Below, piece after piece: positions 22,343 to 32,028 of a DNA stretch of 64,000 nucleotides (position 1 is its first letter; every line of letters begins with the position of its first letter). This DNA comes from Euglena gracilis. Taxonomy: Eukaryota > Euglenida > Euglenophyceae > Euglenales. The position numbers and the translations under genes were made by a program. The DNA lies in NCBI GenBank assembly GCA_039621445.1, contig CP154956.1:9547443-9611442 (forward strand), written 5' to 3'. The notes under the pieces were generated by a model. That model saw nothing but the letters and a program-made list of their open reading frames with translations. It was not told the DNA's origin and made no database searches.

Positions 22343-25300
22343 GCACACACCCGCGCACACGCACACACACAGACAGACACACACACAGGACATACCACAC
22401 ACACACACACATCATGTCCATGACACCCCCCGCACTTTCCCCGTACTTTGGAGTGTCAGGGACAAGAGGGGAGGAAGGTAATTTTTCCGCACACCTTCTC
22501 CTGTTTTCTGCGTATTTTTTCATCATTTCTGCCTTTTGCGTTCATGTGCATGCGTGTGTGTGCTTGTGTGTGTGCATGTCCGTGTATGTGTGTGTGCAAG
22601 TGCGTTGTGCATGTGTGTAAGTGTGTGTGTGTACATGTTAATCCACTGATATGTTCATCATAATACTATTATGTGCAATGATAAGAATGAAAAATTTCAA
22701 CAACAGAGCAGGGACAAGGTGGAGTTTTAGACGTCTTTCCACTAAAGACCACTGCCAGCAAGAATGAACCAGAAGATGTCCAGTCTCTCTGGAATGCCCA
22801 AAATTCTCAAAAGTAGAAAACCTTGTGCATTTTTTTTGTGACATCAGCTGCTTCTCCGTAAATACTATTTATGGGCCGCAGATACTGCTCTCGCGGCGTA
22901 CAGCTACGAGAACAAGGAGGCTGGCCAGGGAGGCATCCTTGGTACCATCCCCACACTCGAAGCGCTCAGCTGTGCATTTGATCAGAGAACAACCCCAAAT
23001 TCAAACCCAATGGGTCCCCTTTATTTTTGTGCTTTTCCCCATTTTTTTTTTTAAAAGGGCCATGCTTCTTTTCCCCTCCAATCTCCAACCCCCCCCCCCC
23101 CCCGTGTCCAACGACCCCACGATCAGAGGACACCTTTTCAGAGGTTGGGCCAATTTTTCAGTGCGGCATGAAGAGCTGGGTTGAATCGCCAAATCGGCCA
23201 AAAACGCCTTTTTTGAGGCTTTTTTTGGCAAAAATTTCACACAAACACAAAAAAATTGAAGAAGAATGAAGAAATTGTCGGTTGTTTTGTTTCCCCCCTT
23301 GTCCAAGACCCTTTTTTTAATGGACAAAATCCTAGTATCAACCCCCCCCCCCCTCCAGCAGATTCTGGTTGTTGGACAAAGGGGGGAATAACTCGGAAAG
23401 CCCTGTGTGGGGCTGAGTGGGTGCGTGGGTTGCCCCCCCCCCCTGCGAGGCCCTGCACCGGGGTCTCGGTTTGGGTTCCGGCGCAAAGTGTGAGAATTTT
23501 TGAGAAATGCAATTTGGGAGCCCCATGCCACCCTGGGGGGTCACTGACCCCCGGGGGGGAGGTAAACCCTCCCTCCAAATAATACCCCCCCCCCCTAGTG
23601 ATACCCCCCCCCTCAGGGTCTCACTTCGGGGACCGGGTTACTCCCCCCCCCCCCCCCCCGGTTTCGGGCCGAAGGCCCGGATTTTCGCCTGAAAATGCAG
23701 GTAAAAATCACAATCTCTGACACCAAATTGCGAAAAAAATGTTTTTTCTGGATCATCTGACCTCCAAAAAAATGGTAAATGGTAAATTTCATGGGAAGGT
23801 ACAAAAAAATGACCCCAGAGGGGGGTTTTAGCGCTATTTTGGGTCCTACAGGACTTCGAAAAAATTTCGAAAATTTTGGGGTGCTATTACCCCCCCCCCC
23901 CCAGTAATACCCCCCCCTCGGGCCGGGGCTTCGAGCGAAAAACTGACACCCCGGGGGGTTTTATTGGGGGGGTTAACTCGGGGGAGAGGTTTTAACACCC
24001 CCCCCCCCCCCGGGGGGTTAACACCAAGCCTGTCCTGGGCCGCTTTTCCGGCGGGCAGGGGGTGAGGCGCGGCGCCAACCACCTCGCCACCCCAACCCAC
24101 CGGAGCCCCCCTGTGGCCGGCGCCGCGCAGCTGTACCAGGTGTTGTCCCGCACGCTGCGCCGGCGGGAGGTGGCCTCCATGCAGCCGTGGTACCCGTTCC
24201 TGTTCTACATGACCCGCGCGCTGGACAAGCTGCCCAACTATGTGGGCCCTGCCCAGGGCGGCGTGGCTGTGCCGAGGGGGCACTTTTTTTTGGGCAAATT
24301 TTACCACATTTTTGGCTCTTTTTTTTTAATGTTTTTTTTTGTATTTTGATTTTATTCAGTATTTGTGTTTCACTTTTGTGGACCAATTTTCAGGGGCAAT
24401 TTTGAGGCTTTTTGAAATACAATTCCTTTTGTAAAGTTAACTTTTTTTTGCTGAAGTTCGCCCAATTGCAGCCCCGTGCTTCAATTGGGTTGTTTTTTTC
24501 CAATTCATTTTCCTCCTGAGCCGTCCTCAACCATCTGCACCACTAAGGCGTGTCTGTCGGCGAAATGCATCTCGAGGGTAAATCCTACAGGTCGCCACAA
24601 TACAGGTAAACACAATACAGGTCGCTCACCGCCTCCGCCAGGTCTCCCGCCCGCCCTGCCGCTGTGTACCGGGGGATGAAGGTGCCCCCCAACGTCAAGA
24701 AGTACACGTCCAGCAACAAGATCTTCTGGGCCGGCTTCACCAGCCCCCCCACGGACCCTGGGGCTTTTGTGGCGTGCCTGGGGGTTGGCCCTTGGCCTTT
24801 CTGCCGCCCCGCCCCCCCCCCCCCCTTCTAGGAGCACTCTAAGTCCTGAAGCAGAGGCCTGCTTTGGGTACTGTGGGAGTTCCATTTTGTGATACAAAAA
24901 CACACATTCGTTTACAAATAGGAGGGTTGTGGAACTTTTTGAACGCAATGGTTTTATTTGATGATTACTTTAATAATAATTGTATTTCGCAGTGTGTTGT
25001 TCCCACACAGTTGTGCTGCTGTCGGCGTATGAGAATTCCCCCTCCATTTTAAGTGTTTGGGACATGCCGCCGTTTGGGTTTTACCAGATATGTTGAAGCA
25101 GGGTTTCCCTCCCATTCGTGGTGGGGACCGCAATTTCTGATTCGTGATTATTTGTGATTATTTGTGATTATTCGTGATTATTTGTGATTATTTGTGGTTC
25201 CAAAAAATCCGCCCGGTTTTCAGCTAAATGATGGACTGCTGGGATGCCGGCAGGCATTTTAACCACTTTTCGCCTTGATTGGTCGCTTTTGGCCACCTTT

Positions 25301-27339
25301 GGCAACTGTTGGCCACGCCATGGCCCTCTTTGGCCCACTTTTGGCCGCTTTGGGCGATTTTTGGTGACTTTTGGTATTTTTCCCCTTTTGCCATTTTTTG
25401 GGGGTTTTTGGCCATTTTAGGCCACCTTTGGCCATTTTCAGGCCATTTTGGTCATTTTTGACTGTTTTTGGCCAACTGTTAGCAATTTTGGCGGAACCAA
25501 ATCATATGTATACAAAAAGATCATCTCTGACCAGGGGAGGGGGTAGTCGTCAGACAAGCCCGGTCGTTGGTCAAGGGGGGGGGGGCACAAAGTTGCCAAC
25601 GATGTACCAATGCATCATCATTGTGTGAGCGTTCCATTGTCCAAACAAACCCCTTTTTGGCTGAAAACATGATCCATCACAAAAGCAGAAAGCAACGTCG
25701 CTCGTGGCCAGTGTTGTTGCGCAACAATGAAGCGGTCCTCAACCTCATCGTCAGAATCCAAAGAAGAATTTTTTTAAAGAACAAATAAAGCACAGTTCTG
25801 AATGCTGAATGACTTCATTTGTAAACTTAAAAATTTTCCAGGAAAAAAAATCTCATTCGTGGTTATTCGTGATATTCGTAATTATTCGTGATTTTCGAAA
25901 AATCCAAAATTCGTGGTGATTCGTGATTATTCGTGATTATTCGTGCCACAAATCAGAGGGAATCCCTGGTTAAAGGGTCGCTTAAATTTGGACCACCCGA
26001 CCGGCAACAAAATTGTGTCTTCATTTACACCTACAAAGGGGATTCCGTTGCATTTGTCGTCATTACTTTGGGGGGGGTCAGGGTTGGGAGGAAAGGGTTG
26101 AAACAATTATATTCTGGCGCTGCAAGTCTCCCAATATCGTCGGGCAAACAAGTCCTGAGTCCATAGACCACAAGCAACAAGACTCTGAAACAGTGGTCGA
26201 GGGTGGGAGAAAAGCGCAAATGAGTTTTTTTTTGCGGTGGTTTTGTGTTTTTCGATTTTGGCAAAATTTGTGTTCATTTGTCGTATTTTTTTGAGGGTGC
26301 ATTTGAGGGTTGTTGCATTTTATCCCCTGCCCCCAGGAGGTGTGTGATGATGGATGGGCCCAAACACTGCGTGCCACAACCCGCAGCCAGCAGCGTAAGG
26401 TGGCCCTGGAGTTTGCGGGAGAGAACGGCATTGTGTGCAGGGCTCCCTCTGAGTGACAAGTTGGTGGGGCCACAGGATGCGACACCCCCTCCTGCTGTTT
26501 TTCTGATCAAGTTGTCACGGTCCAAATAGTCACCCGCCTCGGTCCTGAACAGGCTTGTTTTAACACCCCCCTTCCCCCGTGGGGGGGGGGACTGCCCCCC
26601 AATAATTTACCAACAGGTTATTGCTCATGGGTTCAATTGAGTTTCACATGCCACACCCCGATCAAGTGAGCATTTCGCTCCGTGCGCTGTAATAAGTAAT
26701 TTTTTTCATATGTTTTTGTTAATTTGTTGGAAAACAAACATCAAAACCAGGTTTTTAGGGTCAACCCCCTTTTTTTCTGGCTCTCCATGTTTTTGGTTTT
26801 TCCCTGGAGGAGGTGGGGGGATCCGGACCCCCCCTCATTTAATGCCCTGGGGATGGATCAGGCTTCTTTTTTGACTCAGAAAACCCACGGGGGTGGGGTC
26901 CGGGGCCGGCCCCCCCACCAGGGGGACCCGGGCTGTAGGCCCAGGTATGGGTTTTGTCACGAAGCACCGAAGTTATTTTTGGGAAATGGTTTTAGACAGC
27001 CTGATTTTTTGGGGGTGATCCCCCCCCCAGGGTCCTGTGACGGGCCGGGTGTGGGGGACTACCAGAGACACCCCCGAGGTCTCAATGAGAAGCCCAGGAT
27101 TGGATGCCAATAAAAATCCCCCTCCGGGGCCCGAAATCAGCCTCTGCGCTGGGCCCCTGGCGGGGTTTGAGATGAAGCTGTCGGACGGGAAGGACATCCA
27201 GCGGTACTCGATGATCAGTACGGAGGCTGAGATCCTGCTGTCGCCCAACATGGAGTTCGTGGTGCTGCAGGAGTGGCGGGAGGGAGCGGAGGACCGGACC
27301 ATCAAGATGGTGCAGGCCATGCCGCGGCTGGCTGTTCAG
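14474..27339 (+). CDS. Gene-level span: SAM-domain plus arginine-type mono-ADP-ribosyltransferase
   Basis: The predicted product transfers ADP-ribose from NAD+ to protein side chains. Exons at 24131, 24642 and 27141 supply in order the N-terminal helices ([11 protein letters not shown]), the YRG arginine, the FTS serine and the EAE glutamates, which is the complete R-S-E signature of arginine-specific ARTs. Upstream exons at 14474, 16782 and 17718 read as a SAM domain, a common protein-interaction module. Linkage rests on strand, spacing and codon style; several junction phases do not resolve. The span starts at the SAM-like exon because earlier islands are not recognised, so the true 5' end may be further left. 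No signal peptide seen. The ART assignment is firm; the single-gene assignment is not. Confidence 0.6.
14742..15253. mobile_element. Fold-back TIR element (TGGCAGCTAA ends)
   Basis: The left end TGGCAGCTAACTTCTACTTG is mirrored on the right by a segment ending AATTTAGCTGCCA, giving TIRs of about 50 bases, each itself palindromic around a C/G run. Further in, GGGTTAGGGTTAGT on the left faces CGTAACCCTAACCCC on the right, so the inverted symmetry extends inward. About 512 bases, no ORF. Confidence 0.7.
15240..15420. repeat. (ATACAT)n/(GTATAT)n microsatellite
   Basis: Imperfect alternating TA/TG/CA sequence between two TIR elements. The same kind of sequence continues on the left of the first element (14715-14740), so both elements may have inserted in or near one array. 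Confidence 0.85.
15416..16303. mobile_element. Large TIR element hosting a nested insertion
   Basis: The left end TGGCAAGAGTTAAGTTTAGT is mirrored by ACTAAAGTTAACACTTGCCA on the right. The inverted match continues through the GGGTTGGGCAC, GTCCTCACCCTAAC-type and GGAAACCCCCCGCCGGGGCC segments, giving TIRs of roughly 125 bases or more. Total about 888 bases. The middle is a second element (15647-15933) plus CGGCCATTTTT repeats. No transposase ORF, so it is non-autonomous. Confidence 0.75.
15647..15933. mobile_element. Nested element with exact 10-base target duplication
   Basis: GGTCGGCCCC occurs at 15637-15646 and again at 15934-15943, directly bounding the insert. The insert starts ATGGGTTTTTTTAG and ends CTTAAAAAAAAACCCCT, imperfect inverted ends. 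A second copy without an evident duplication lies at 1334-1602. Confidence 0.75.
16560..16680. repeat. GGTCACACYG tandem repeat
   Basis: About a dozen imperfect copies of a 10-13 base unit containing GGTCACAC. A second array of the same unit is at 17900-17995, on the far side of the SAM exons. Confidence 0.85.
16782..16901 (+). CDS. SAM-domain exon (middle)
   Basis: The frame reads [20 protein letters not shown], then [10 protein letters not shown]. This matches SAM helices 1-4 (GLxxYAEKL, then LKELTEEDL). The next exon supplies the typical [10 protein letters not shown] helix 5. The best domain join is after the CTC codon ending at 16901, where no GT follows; the nearest in-phase GT (after AAGGAG) would delete six residues. 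Acceptor AG ends at 16781 or 16793, same frame. Confidence 0.6.
16974..17335. mobile_element. Family D TIR element, TA target
   Basis: It starts with a C-run and CTATGTCCAACGACC and ends GGTCATTGGACATTGGGG, giving inverted ends. The element is flanked by TA on both sides (16972-16973 and 17336-17337). A closely similar 405-base copy is at 55637-56041, sharing the CGGAGGTTT, GCGCCGGGAC and GGCCAAAAATTTGGCCAAAA blocks. It lies in the intron that splits the SAM domain. Confidence 0.8.
17718..17860 (+). CDS. SAM-domain exon (C-terminal helix) plus acidic linker
   Basis: The frame opens [17 protein letters not shown], the classic last SAM helix (GMKPxHxKRFL), followed by an acidic Gly/Pro-rich linker ([10 protein letters not shown]). 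Acceptor CCCCGCAG ends at 17717, phase 0. The donor is CG|GTATGC after 17860 (phase 2); an alternative is GTCACC after the CTG codon. Confidence 0.7.
17900..17995. repeat. GGTCACAC tandem repeat, second array
   Basis: Same unit as at 16560-16680, about eight imperfect copies. Confidence 0.8.
18782..18969. repeat. Perfect 91-base inverted repeat with 6-base loop
   Basis: Arms at 18782-18872 and 18879-18969 are exact reverse complements with a loop of GCAGGA. I checked the arms base by base. Just beyond the right arm, a third partial copy of the loop region (CTGCAGGAGGTTCCTGCACC) appears in inverted order. Such perfection means a recent inverted duplication, a hairpin RNA source, or a fold-back sequencing artefact. 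Confidence 0.9.
19479..19800. repeat. (GT)n-rich array
   Basis: GT repeats broken by GGGTC, ATG and CGCG words, ending with a (GC)n stretch at 19768-19787. It directly precedes the exon at 19826. Confidence 0.9.
19826..19969 (+). CDS. Coding exon, unrecognised
   Basis: The frame reads [20 protein letters not shown], then [16 protein letters not shown], clearly protein-like. Acceptor GGCGGCAG ends at 19825 (phase 0). A GT lies after 19969 (phase 0) inside GGGCAGTCCTC, the left end of a family A-like fragment. It sits between the SAM and ART exons, so it is probably linker or pre-ART sequence of the same protein. Family not recognised. Confidence 0.55.
20255..20312. repeat. (GC)n(AC)n microsatellite
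   Basis: An uninterrupted GCGC tract passes into about 22 CA units. Confidence 0.95.
20829..22395. repeat. 1.6-kb CA-rich simple array
   Basis: Imperfect CA repeats with interspersed CCACGCA, CCACACCA and ACAGAC words. It has long open frames on both strands (over 500 codons) that encode only His-Thr or Cys-Val repeats. No methionine-led unique sequence or splice context supports translation. It lies in the intron before the exon at 22882. Confidence 0.97.
22882..22941 (+). CDS. Short exon, probable N-terminus of the ART domain
   Basis: The frame reads [22 protein letters not shown] domains usually start with a Y-T/S segment just before the LYxxLN helix, and the next exon provides [11 protein letters not shown], so position and content fit. 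Acceptor GGGCCGCAG ends at 22881. The GT donor after 22941 is phase 1, while the next exon opens in phase 0, so the exact 3' end is uncertain. Confidence 0.5.
23562..23960. mobile_element. Family E element (AAATAATACCCCC ends)
   Basis: It starts GTAAACCCTCCCTCCAAATA. The interior GGGCCGAAGGCCCGGATTTT and GGATCATCTGACCTCC segments recur in reverse order and strand at 36868-37245. The right part contains C-runs and GGGGTTTTATTGGG. No ORF. Confidence 0.6.
24131..24241 (+). CDS. ART-domain exon 1 (N-terminal helices)
   Basis: 37 codons: [20 protein letters not shown], then [16 protein letters not shown]. This matches the conserved ART helices (LYxxLNxxLR, Wxxyxxxlxx-AL-KLP) that precede the YRG strand. 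Acceptor CGCCGCGCAG ends at 24130 (phase 0); the GT donor GTGGGC follows TAT at 24241. VG just after the donor would also fit the family (PNYVGxVYRG), so the true 3' end could lie a few bases further. Confidence 0.8.
24642..24783 (+). CDS. ART-domain exon 2 (YRG and FTS motifs)
   Basis: [11 protein letters not shown] begins at 24664; R is the NAD-contacting arginine of the R-S-E class. [15 protein letters not shown] follows, with the FTS serine at 24742-24744 and the family's conserved aromatic-turn context. A GT donor follows 24783 (phase 0). AG at 24641 gives a one-base overhang that does not fit the previous phase-0 end, so the 5' boundary is provisional; the frame itself is not in doubt. 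Confidence 0.8.
25140..25200. repeat. 10-base minisatellite (GTGATTATTT)n
   Basis: About six near-perfect tandem copies. Degenerate copies recur at 25860-25945, so the intervening 0.7 kb may be an element bounded by this repeat. Confidence 0.85.
26337..26394 (+). CDS. Tentative small exon between the ART exons
   Basis: The frame reads [19 protein letters not shown]. Acceptor TGCCCCCAG ends at 26336 in phase 0, matching the end of the exon at 24783, and the donor is a strong GTAAGG. It would insert about 19 residues between the FTS motif and the FEMKL strand, longer than usual there, and its end phase does not match the next acceptor. Confidence 0.3.
27141..27339 (+). CDS. ART-domain exon 3 (catalytic ExE)
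   Basis: The frame reads [16 protein letters not shown], then [20 protein letters not shown] and [18 protein letters not shown] at 27223-27231 is the catalytic E-x-E of arginine-specific ARTs, placed as usual before a LLSPN-type strand. The donor CAG|GTTGGT follows 27339. AG ends at 27140 with a one-base overhang. The exon completes the ART fold, and no downstream exon of this gene was recognised. Confidence 0.8.
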
Positions 27340-27375
27340 GTTGGTCCGTCCTGTGCATGTGGTTTTATGACCACC

Positions 27376-28642
27376 AAGCACCTATGCCGACCGCAGCCGA
27401 CCGCAGCCGACCGCGGCCGACCGCGGATTTCAGGACTGTCATAGGTGGGTTGCCGACCGCAGCCGACCGCAGCCGACCGCAGCCGACCGCAACCGACCGC
27501 AGCCGACCGACCGCGCTACTTTTTTTCTAATTCATGTCAATTTTCCAGTGAGAATGAGGAATTAGGCACATTTTTATCCCGGATTTTGAGATTTTCTGGC
27601 TCATCTGGTCACTTTTGGCCACTTTTGGCAACTTTTGGCCCTTTTAGCTCGCTTTTGTCCCTTTTTGGGCCATTTGTCACCACAATTCACCCATTTTGAC
27701 TTATTTTGACCATTTTTGGCCACTTTTTGCCCATTTCTGGTAATTTTTGGCCATTTTGTCCTGCTTTTGGGCCATTTTTTTGGGCCATTTTTGACCATTT
27801 AAAGCCATTTTCGACCTTTTTTTTTTGTTATTTTGCCCATTTTTTTGTCTTTTTTGTCCAATTAGACCCTTTTTAAGCATTTTGCGCCTGTAAGTAAGTA
27901 AGTACGGTAACAAAACCTGCTAAGAGTGAGCAAAAACAGGGCATTTTGGGCTATTTCTGGCTTTTTTGGACTTTTTTTTTTTTATTTTTTTCCGCTTTTG
28001 TGTATTTTTTTGTCCATTTTGATAATTTTTGACCATTTTGTGCCAGTTTGTGGGATATCTTTTGGCCATTTCGACTATTTTTGGCCACTTTTAGGCCACG
28101 TTTGGCTGCTCTTGATTTCAAAAGGCAACAAAAAGACGTTTTAAGTGGTAAAAATGGCCAAAAGCAGAGAAATGTGGTCAAAAGTGGGCAAAAGAGGCCA
28201 AAAGTTGGTCAAAAGAGGTCAAAGAAAAGCAAAAGCTGGCCAAAAGCAGCCAAAGCACATCAAAAAGTGGGCTAAAGCAACAAAAGTGACCAAAAGAAAG
28301 CAAAAGGCAGCAAAAAATGGGCAAAGGCAGCAAAAAGTGACCAAAAGTCGGCAACAGCGGCCAAAAGCAGTCAAAAGCAGCAAAAAGTGGCCAAAAGCAG
28401 TCCAAAAGCATCAAAAATTAGCCAAACGCAGCGAAAAGTGGCCAAAAGTCGACAACAGCGGATTGTGTGGTTGTGATATATGCTCATTTTTTGTTGACCT
28501 GCCCTACAGCCAACTATTTTACCGACCGCAGCCGACTGCAGTCGACCGCAGCCGACCGCAGCCGACCGCAACCGACCACAGCCGACCGCGGCCGACCGCA
28601 GCCGACCGCGTGCTAAAATTTGGAATCTGTCATAGGTGCTTG
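27376..28642. mobile_element. Family F TIR element with internal 10-mer arrays
   Basis: It begins CAAGCACCTATG and ends CATAGGTGCTTG. Just inside both ends are tandem GCCGACCGCA arrays (27383-27510 and 28525-28612). The middle is T-rich TTTGGCCA repeats (27600-28130), then A-rich CAAAAGTGGC repeats (28140-28460), so the whole 1.27 kb folds back on itself. The same termini bound an 85-base version at 31944-32028. Confidence 0.75.
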
Positions 28643-31494
28643 ATGACGACAAACAACCCAAAAGTTCAGGGGGAAGCGATTTTCCCGCTCCCCCCCCCCA
28701 AAAGGAAGCAACTTCCCCTACAACAGTGTGAATACCCTCCGAATCTTTCAAGTCAACTCTGACACCCAAAAATTTTGCAAGGTGCTGGTTTCGGGGTCGA
28801 AATGCGATCCGCCCAGTCACATTTTAAGTGGACAACTTACACCGCCTAAAATAACTCCCACTGATGCATATAAACCCCCCAATACTGCCAATAAACCATT
28901 GATTATTTGGGAACCCGAAGTTAGAGTCGATGGGGGGGAGTTGACTTCACACGGTGCTTGAAAATGACCTTCTTCCAAAGGATGCCTTTAAAAATGTTAA
29001 TGAAGGTTGCTTCAGTTCTGTGCTCGTTTTCCCAATCCCAATCCAATCCCAATCCAATATTGCGATCGGATGGTGGATTGCAATCCAAAAGGTTTGGCCA
29101 GCCCCCTCCTCAGAGTGGTTGTTTCCCCCCCTTTTTCCCTCCTCGGCCAAAAGCAGGAGCCATGCCACTGCATGATCCAGATTCCTCTCTCCACCCTGTT
29201 CAGTTAGTGCCAGTGCCCTCCCCCCCCCGCATGTACAACTCCCTCTCATGAGGTGGATGAACAATGAATCCAGACTCCATGCCCTTGAGTGCGCAGAATA
29301 GTTGGCCAGTGCCATCTGATGTCGCTCCGCAACACATTGTGCAAATTGATTTTCACCATATGGGGGGAATCAAGCAGGCGGCTTGACATTTTTACCGTGA
29401 CATTCCGGGCCGTCTTCCACCCCTCCAAAACTTTCGACATCTGGACCCTTTTTTGACGTCCGCATGTTTTTCACACCCGTAGGCACTAATCCGGCCGGCA
29501 CATCAAAATATCTATCCCGGGTATCGCAATGGGAACCCCCAATTGGTTTCCAGTTTTGTGGCCAAATCACCGTTTTCTTTCGGCACAATCCAGGGGACCA
29601 GGGTCAGAACCTGCCTGATTTCTCCCGACAAAAGCGAGAAAGTTACATTTTTGGCGGGTTTTCAGGTTGGGAAAGCAGCATTTTTTATTGAATAAAAAAA
29701 CAATGTCCCAATTAATTTTGAGGCACTTCGAAGGGTTCATTTCGTCATCCTGGCTTGGGGGACGTCCTGTTGACCGGGCCAAAGTGGCACCGAAGTCGGC
29801 CAACTGCCTACCTTCCAGATTTCCTACAACTTCCTACCTGCAATCCCACTCCTGATTGACACCTATGCGGTATAGTTTGCCTCTCCCTCCTGTAGGGCAT
29901 GTGTAGCATACATTGCCCTGGGCCACAGCTTGGATATCGGTAAAACAGCCGTGCTTCGTCTTATTTTATTTATTTATTTATTTGTTTATTTGTTTATTTA
30001 ATTTATTTTTATAATGTATGGACTTGTAATATTTGATTTTGGGTCTTGCTTTTTGATTGTGGAAGTTTTTGCTTCAGATGTTTCTCTCTCAGGTGGTTCT
30101 CGCAAGGGGGGATGGATTACGAGGGTCCTGATCACAATAGGCTGAGGACATTTCTTTGGGCATGTCGTTGGAAAAAGCAAAGCATTGTTTCCACATCAGC
30201 ACACATGCCGGCCGCCATCTGTCGTGAACGCTGTCTGCTGTTGGTGCCCACCCACCCCTGCACCACAGCATCCCTGCTTTTCCGGTCTACGTCTTAATCG
30301 CCTGCAAATGATTTGACCTAAATTGGGAGAAGCAATGGTCGCCACCAACCTTTTAATATCGCCTTTTGTTTCTTTTGGACAAGCTGAAAACCACCGACAT
30401 TTTTTGAACTGCCGGTGTTTTTCCCTCTGTATGTTCATGAGCCAAATCAGACCCCAAAAACGTTCATTGATCTCATTAACCCCTTCTTCTGTATTTGAGA
30501 TTGACTGCCCGTTGAAATTGGCTCTTGCAAAAGATGCAGCCCCATGTGCTTGTTGGAAGTCCCATCCAAAATATTATTTTTTTTGCATAGTGTCCATTAT
30601 GGGCTCCCTGCAACCCATTATGCTCTCCCCAGGAATTCCCATGCAGCCCTGTGAAAATTACTGATTTTTTTTGGCATTGAAAGGTCTGAACAGAAACCGA
30701 GCATTCCTTCAACGTCCTTCCACACTGCACCTACTGTTGCTCCCATTCAACTGCTCTCGACACCACCGCCGTCTTTTTTCTGTTCACCGTTGCTCTCACC
30801 CATGTTGCTATTCTGCTGCCCATTGCTGAGGGGTGTCCGACCCATCCCCTATCCCCTGGGGGATTGATTGGTTGGGTGATTTTCGAGAAGTTTTTTTTGA
30901 GAAATGACTTTTTTTGGTGGTTTTCTTGAAAGTGGAAATTGATCCCCCCCCAAAAGTGGGGAAGTGTGTTTGCCACCCGTTTGCCTACCTCCTCCTTTTT
31001 TATATTTCATCTGTCTGTTTCCTTTTCCCAACACTGCATGGAGTCCTGTAACTTAACACCAACCCCCAGCCCCCCCCCCCCCCAATTGTCTTTGTCCTTT
31101 ATAAGGATATTGTCACCCTCCCATCGTGTTGTTTCCTCTGAGGTCAATTTCAGCCTGGTCCACCACCGTGCAGAGCATGCCGTGCATGCTGTCTGGAGGT
31201 CCGTTCAAGCCCCACATCGCCAGTGAGCAAAGCAATTTTCAGGCGTATGGTACTTCCCCAAGGAAAAGACGAATTCTCTGCCTTTGCTGAGCTTTCCCGG
31301 ACGTTTTTTCCCGGCTGCGGGTAGCTCTTCCAGAGGGTCGACCCATAAGGCCTTCCCTGCCGCCCCGTCCGCTCCATTTTTTGTTTGACCAAACCTCCCT
31401 GGGCCCTCCTCCCAGCCTACCAGATTCTTGCAATGGCGTGTTCGAGAGCCAAAGGGAGGTGCTCCCTTTCCAAAGTTTCCACTTCAGGAGGTTT

Positions 31495-31645
31495 TGACCC
31501 CCCCCCCCCCCGGGAAACTGTCTCCTGACAACCAGGGACCCTGACAACTTCCTACACTGACAAGTTGGCTGGTAACAGGGACCTTTTCCCGGGCGGGACC
31601 CTGACAGGTCCTCGTGCATGACAGTTTCCTGGGGGGGGTTATGCA
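31495..31645 (-). mobile_element. Family B element, reverse orientation
   Basis: A C-run with GGGAAACTGTCTCCTGACAA starts the block; GGGACCCTGACAACTT-type and GACCCTGACAGG units follow; it ends GACAGTTTCCTGGGGGG. The outer GGGAAACTGTC/GACAGTTTCC pair forms the inverted ends. Confidence 0.6.
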
Positions 31646-31943
31646 TGCACATGAGGGACAGACAACAAAAATGAAAACAAGGAGTCTAGCTGGACAAACA
31701 TGTGGCGAGACACGGTGAGTATTCTTTTTGAGAATAGTGGAAAACGTGGGGGGAAATGCAGCCCACAGAATCCCCGAATGGATTCCCCTGTGGTTCGCTC
31801 CCTCTTGGGGGGACTTCCCCACATGAACCCATGCAGGTCCCTGTCACAAAACAGTCCATTGCCGGCCCTGCCTGGCCTCCCACCGTTTCTCGCATTGGCA
31901 ACAGTGATTGCACAGTGCCTCGGCCCTGAAGTGAACCTTCCCA

Positions 31944-32028
31944 CCGCCAAGCACCTATAGTAAAAATGGCCGAAAATGGCCGAAAATGGCCGAAAATGGC
32001 GAAAGTCTGGGGGTCAACTATAGGTGCT
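31944..32028. mobile_element. Family F miniature element
   Basis: CAAGCACCTATAGT on the left is mirrored by ACTATAGGTGCTTG on the right. The interior is a few GAAAATGGCC units. It is 85 bases in all, a deletion-derived or minimal relative of 27376-28642. Confidence 0.75.

Noticed and set aside
20698-22620. Open frames of 540-616 codons on both strands across the CA array
   Set aside because: They encode only His/Thr or Cys/Val repeats, are open in several frames at once, and lack any unique coding-like sequence; a product of the simple repeat.
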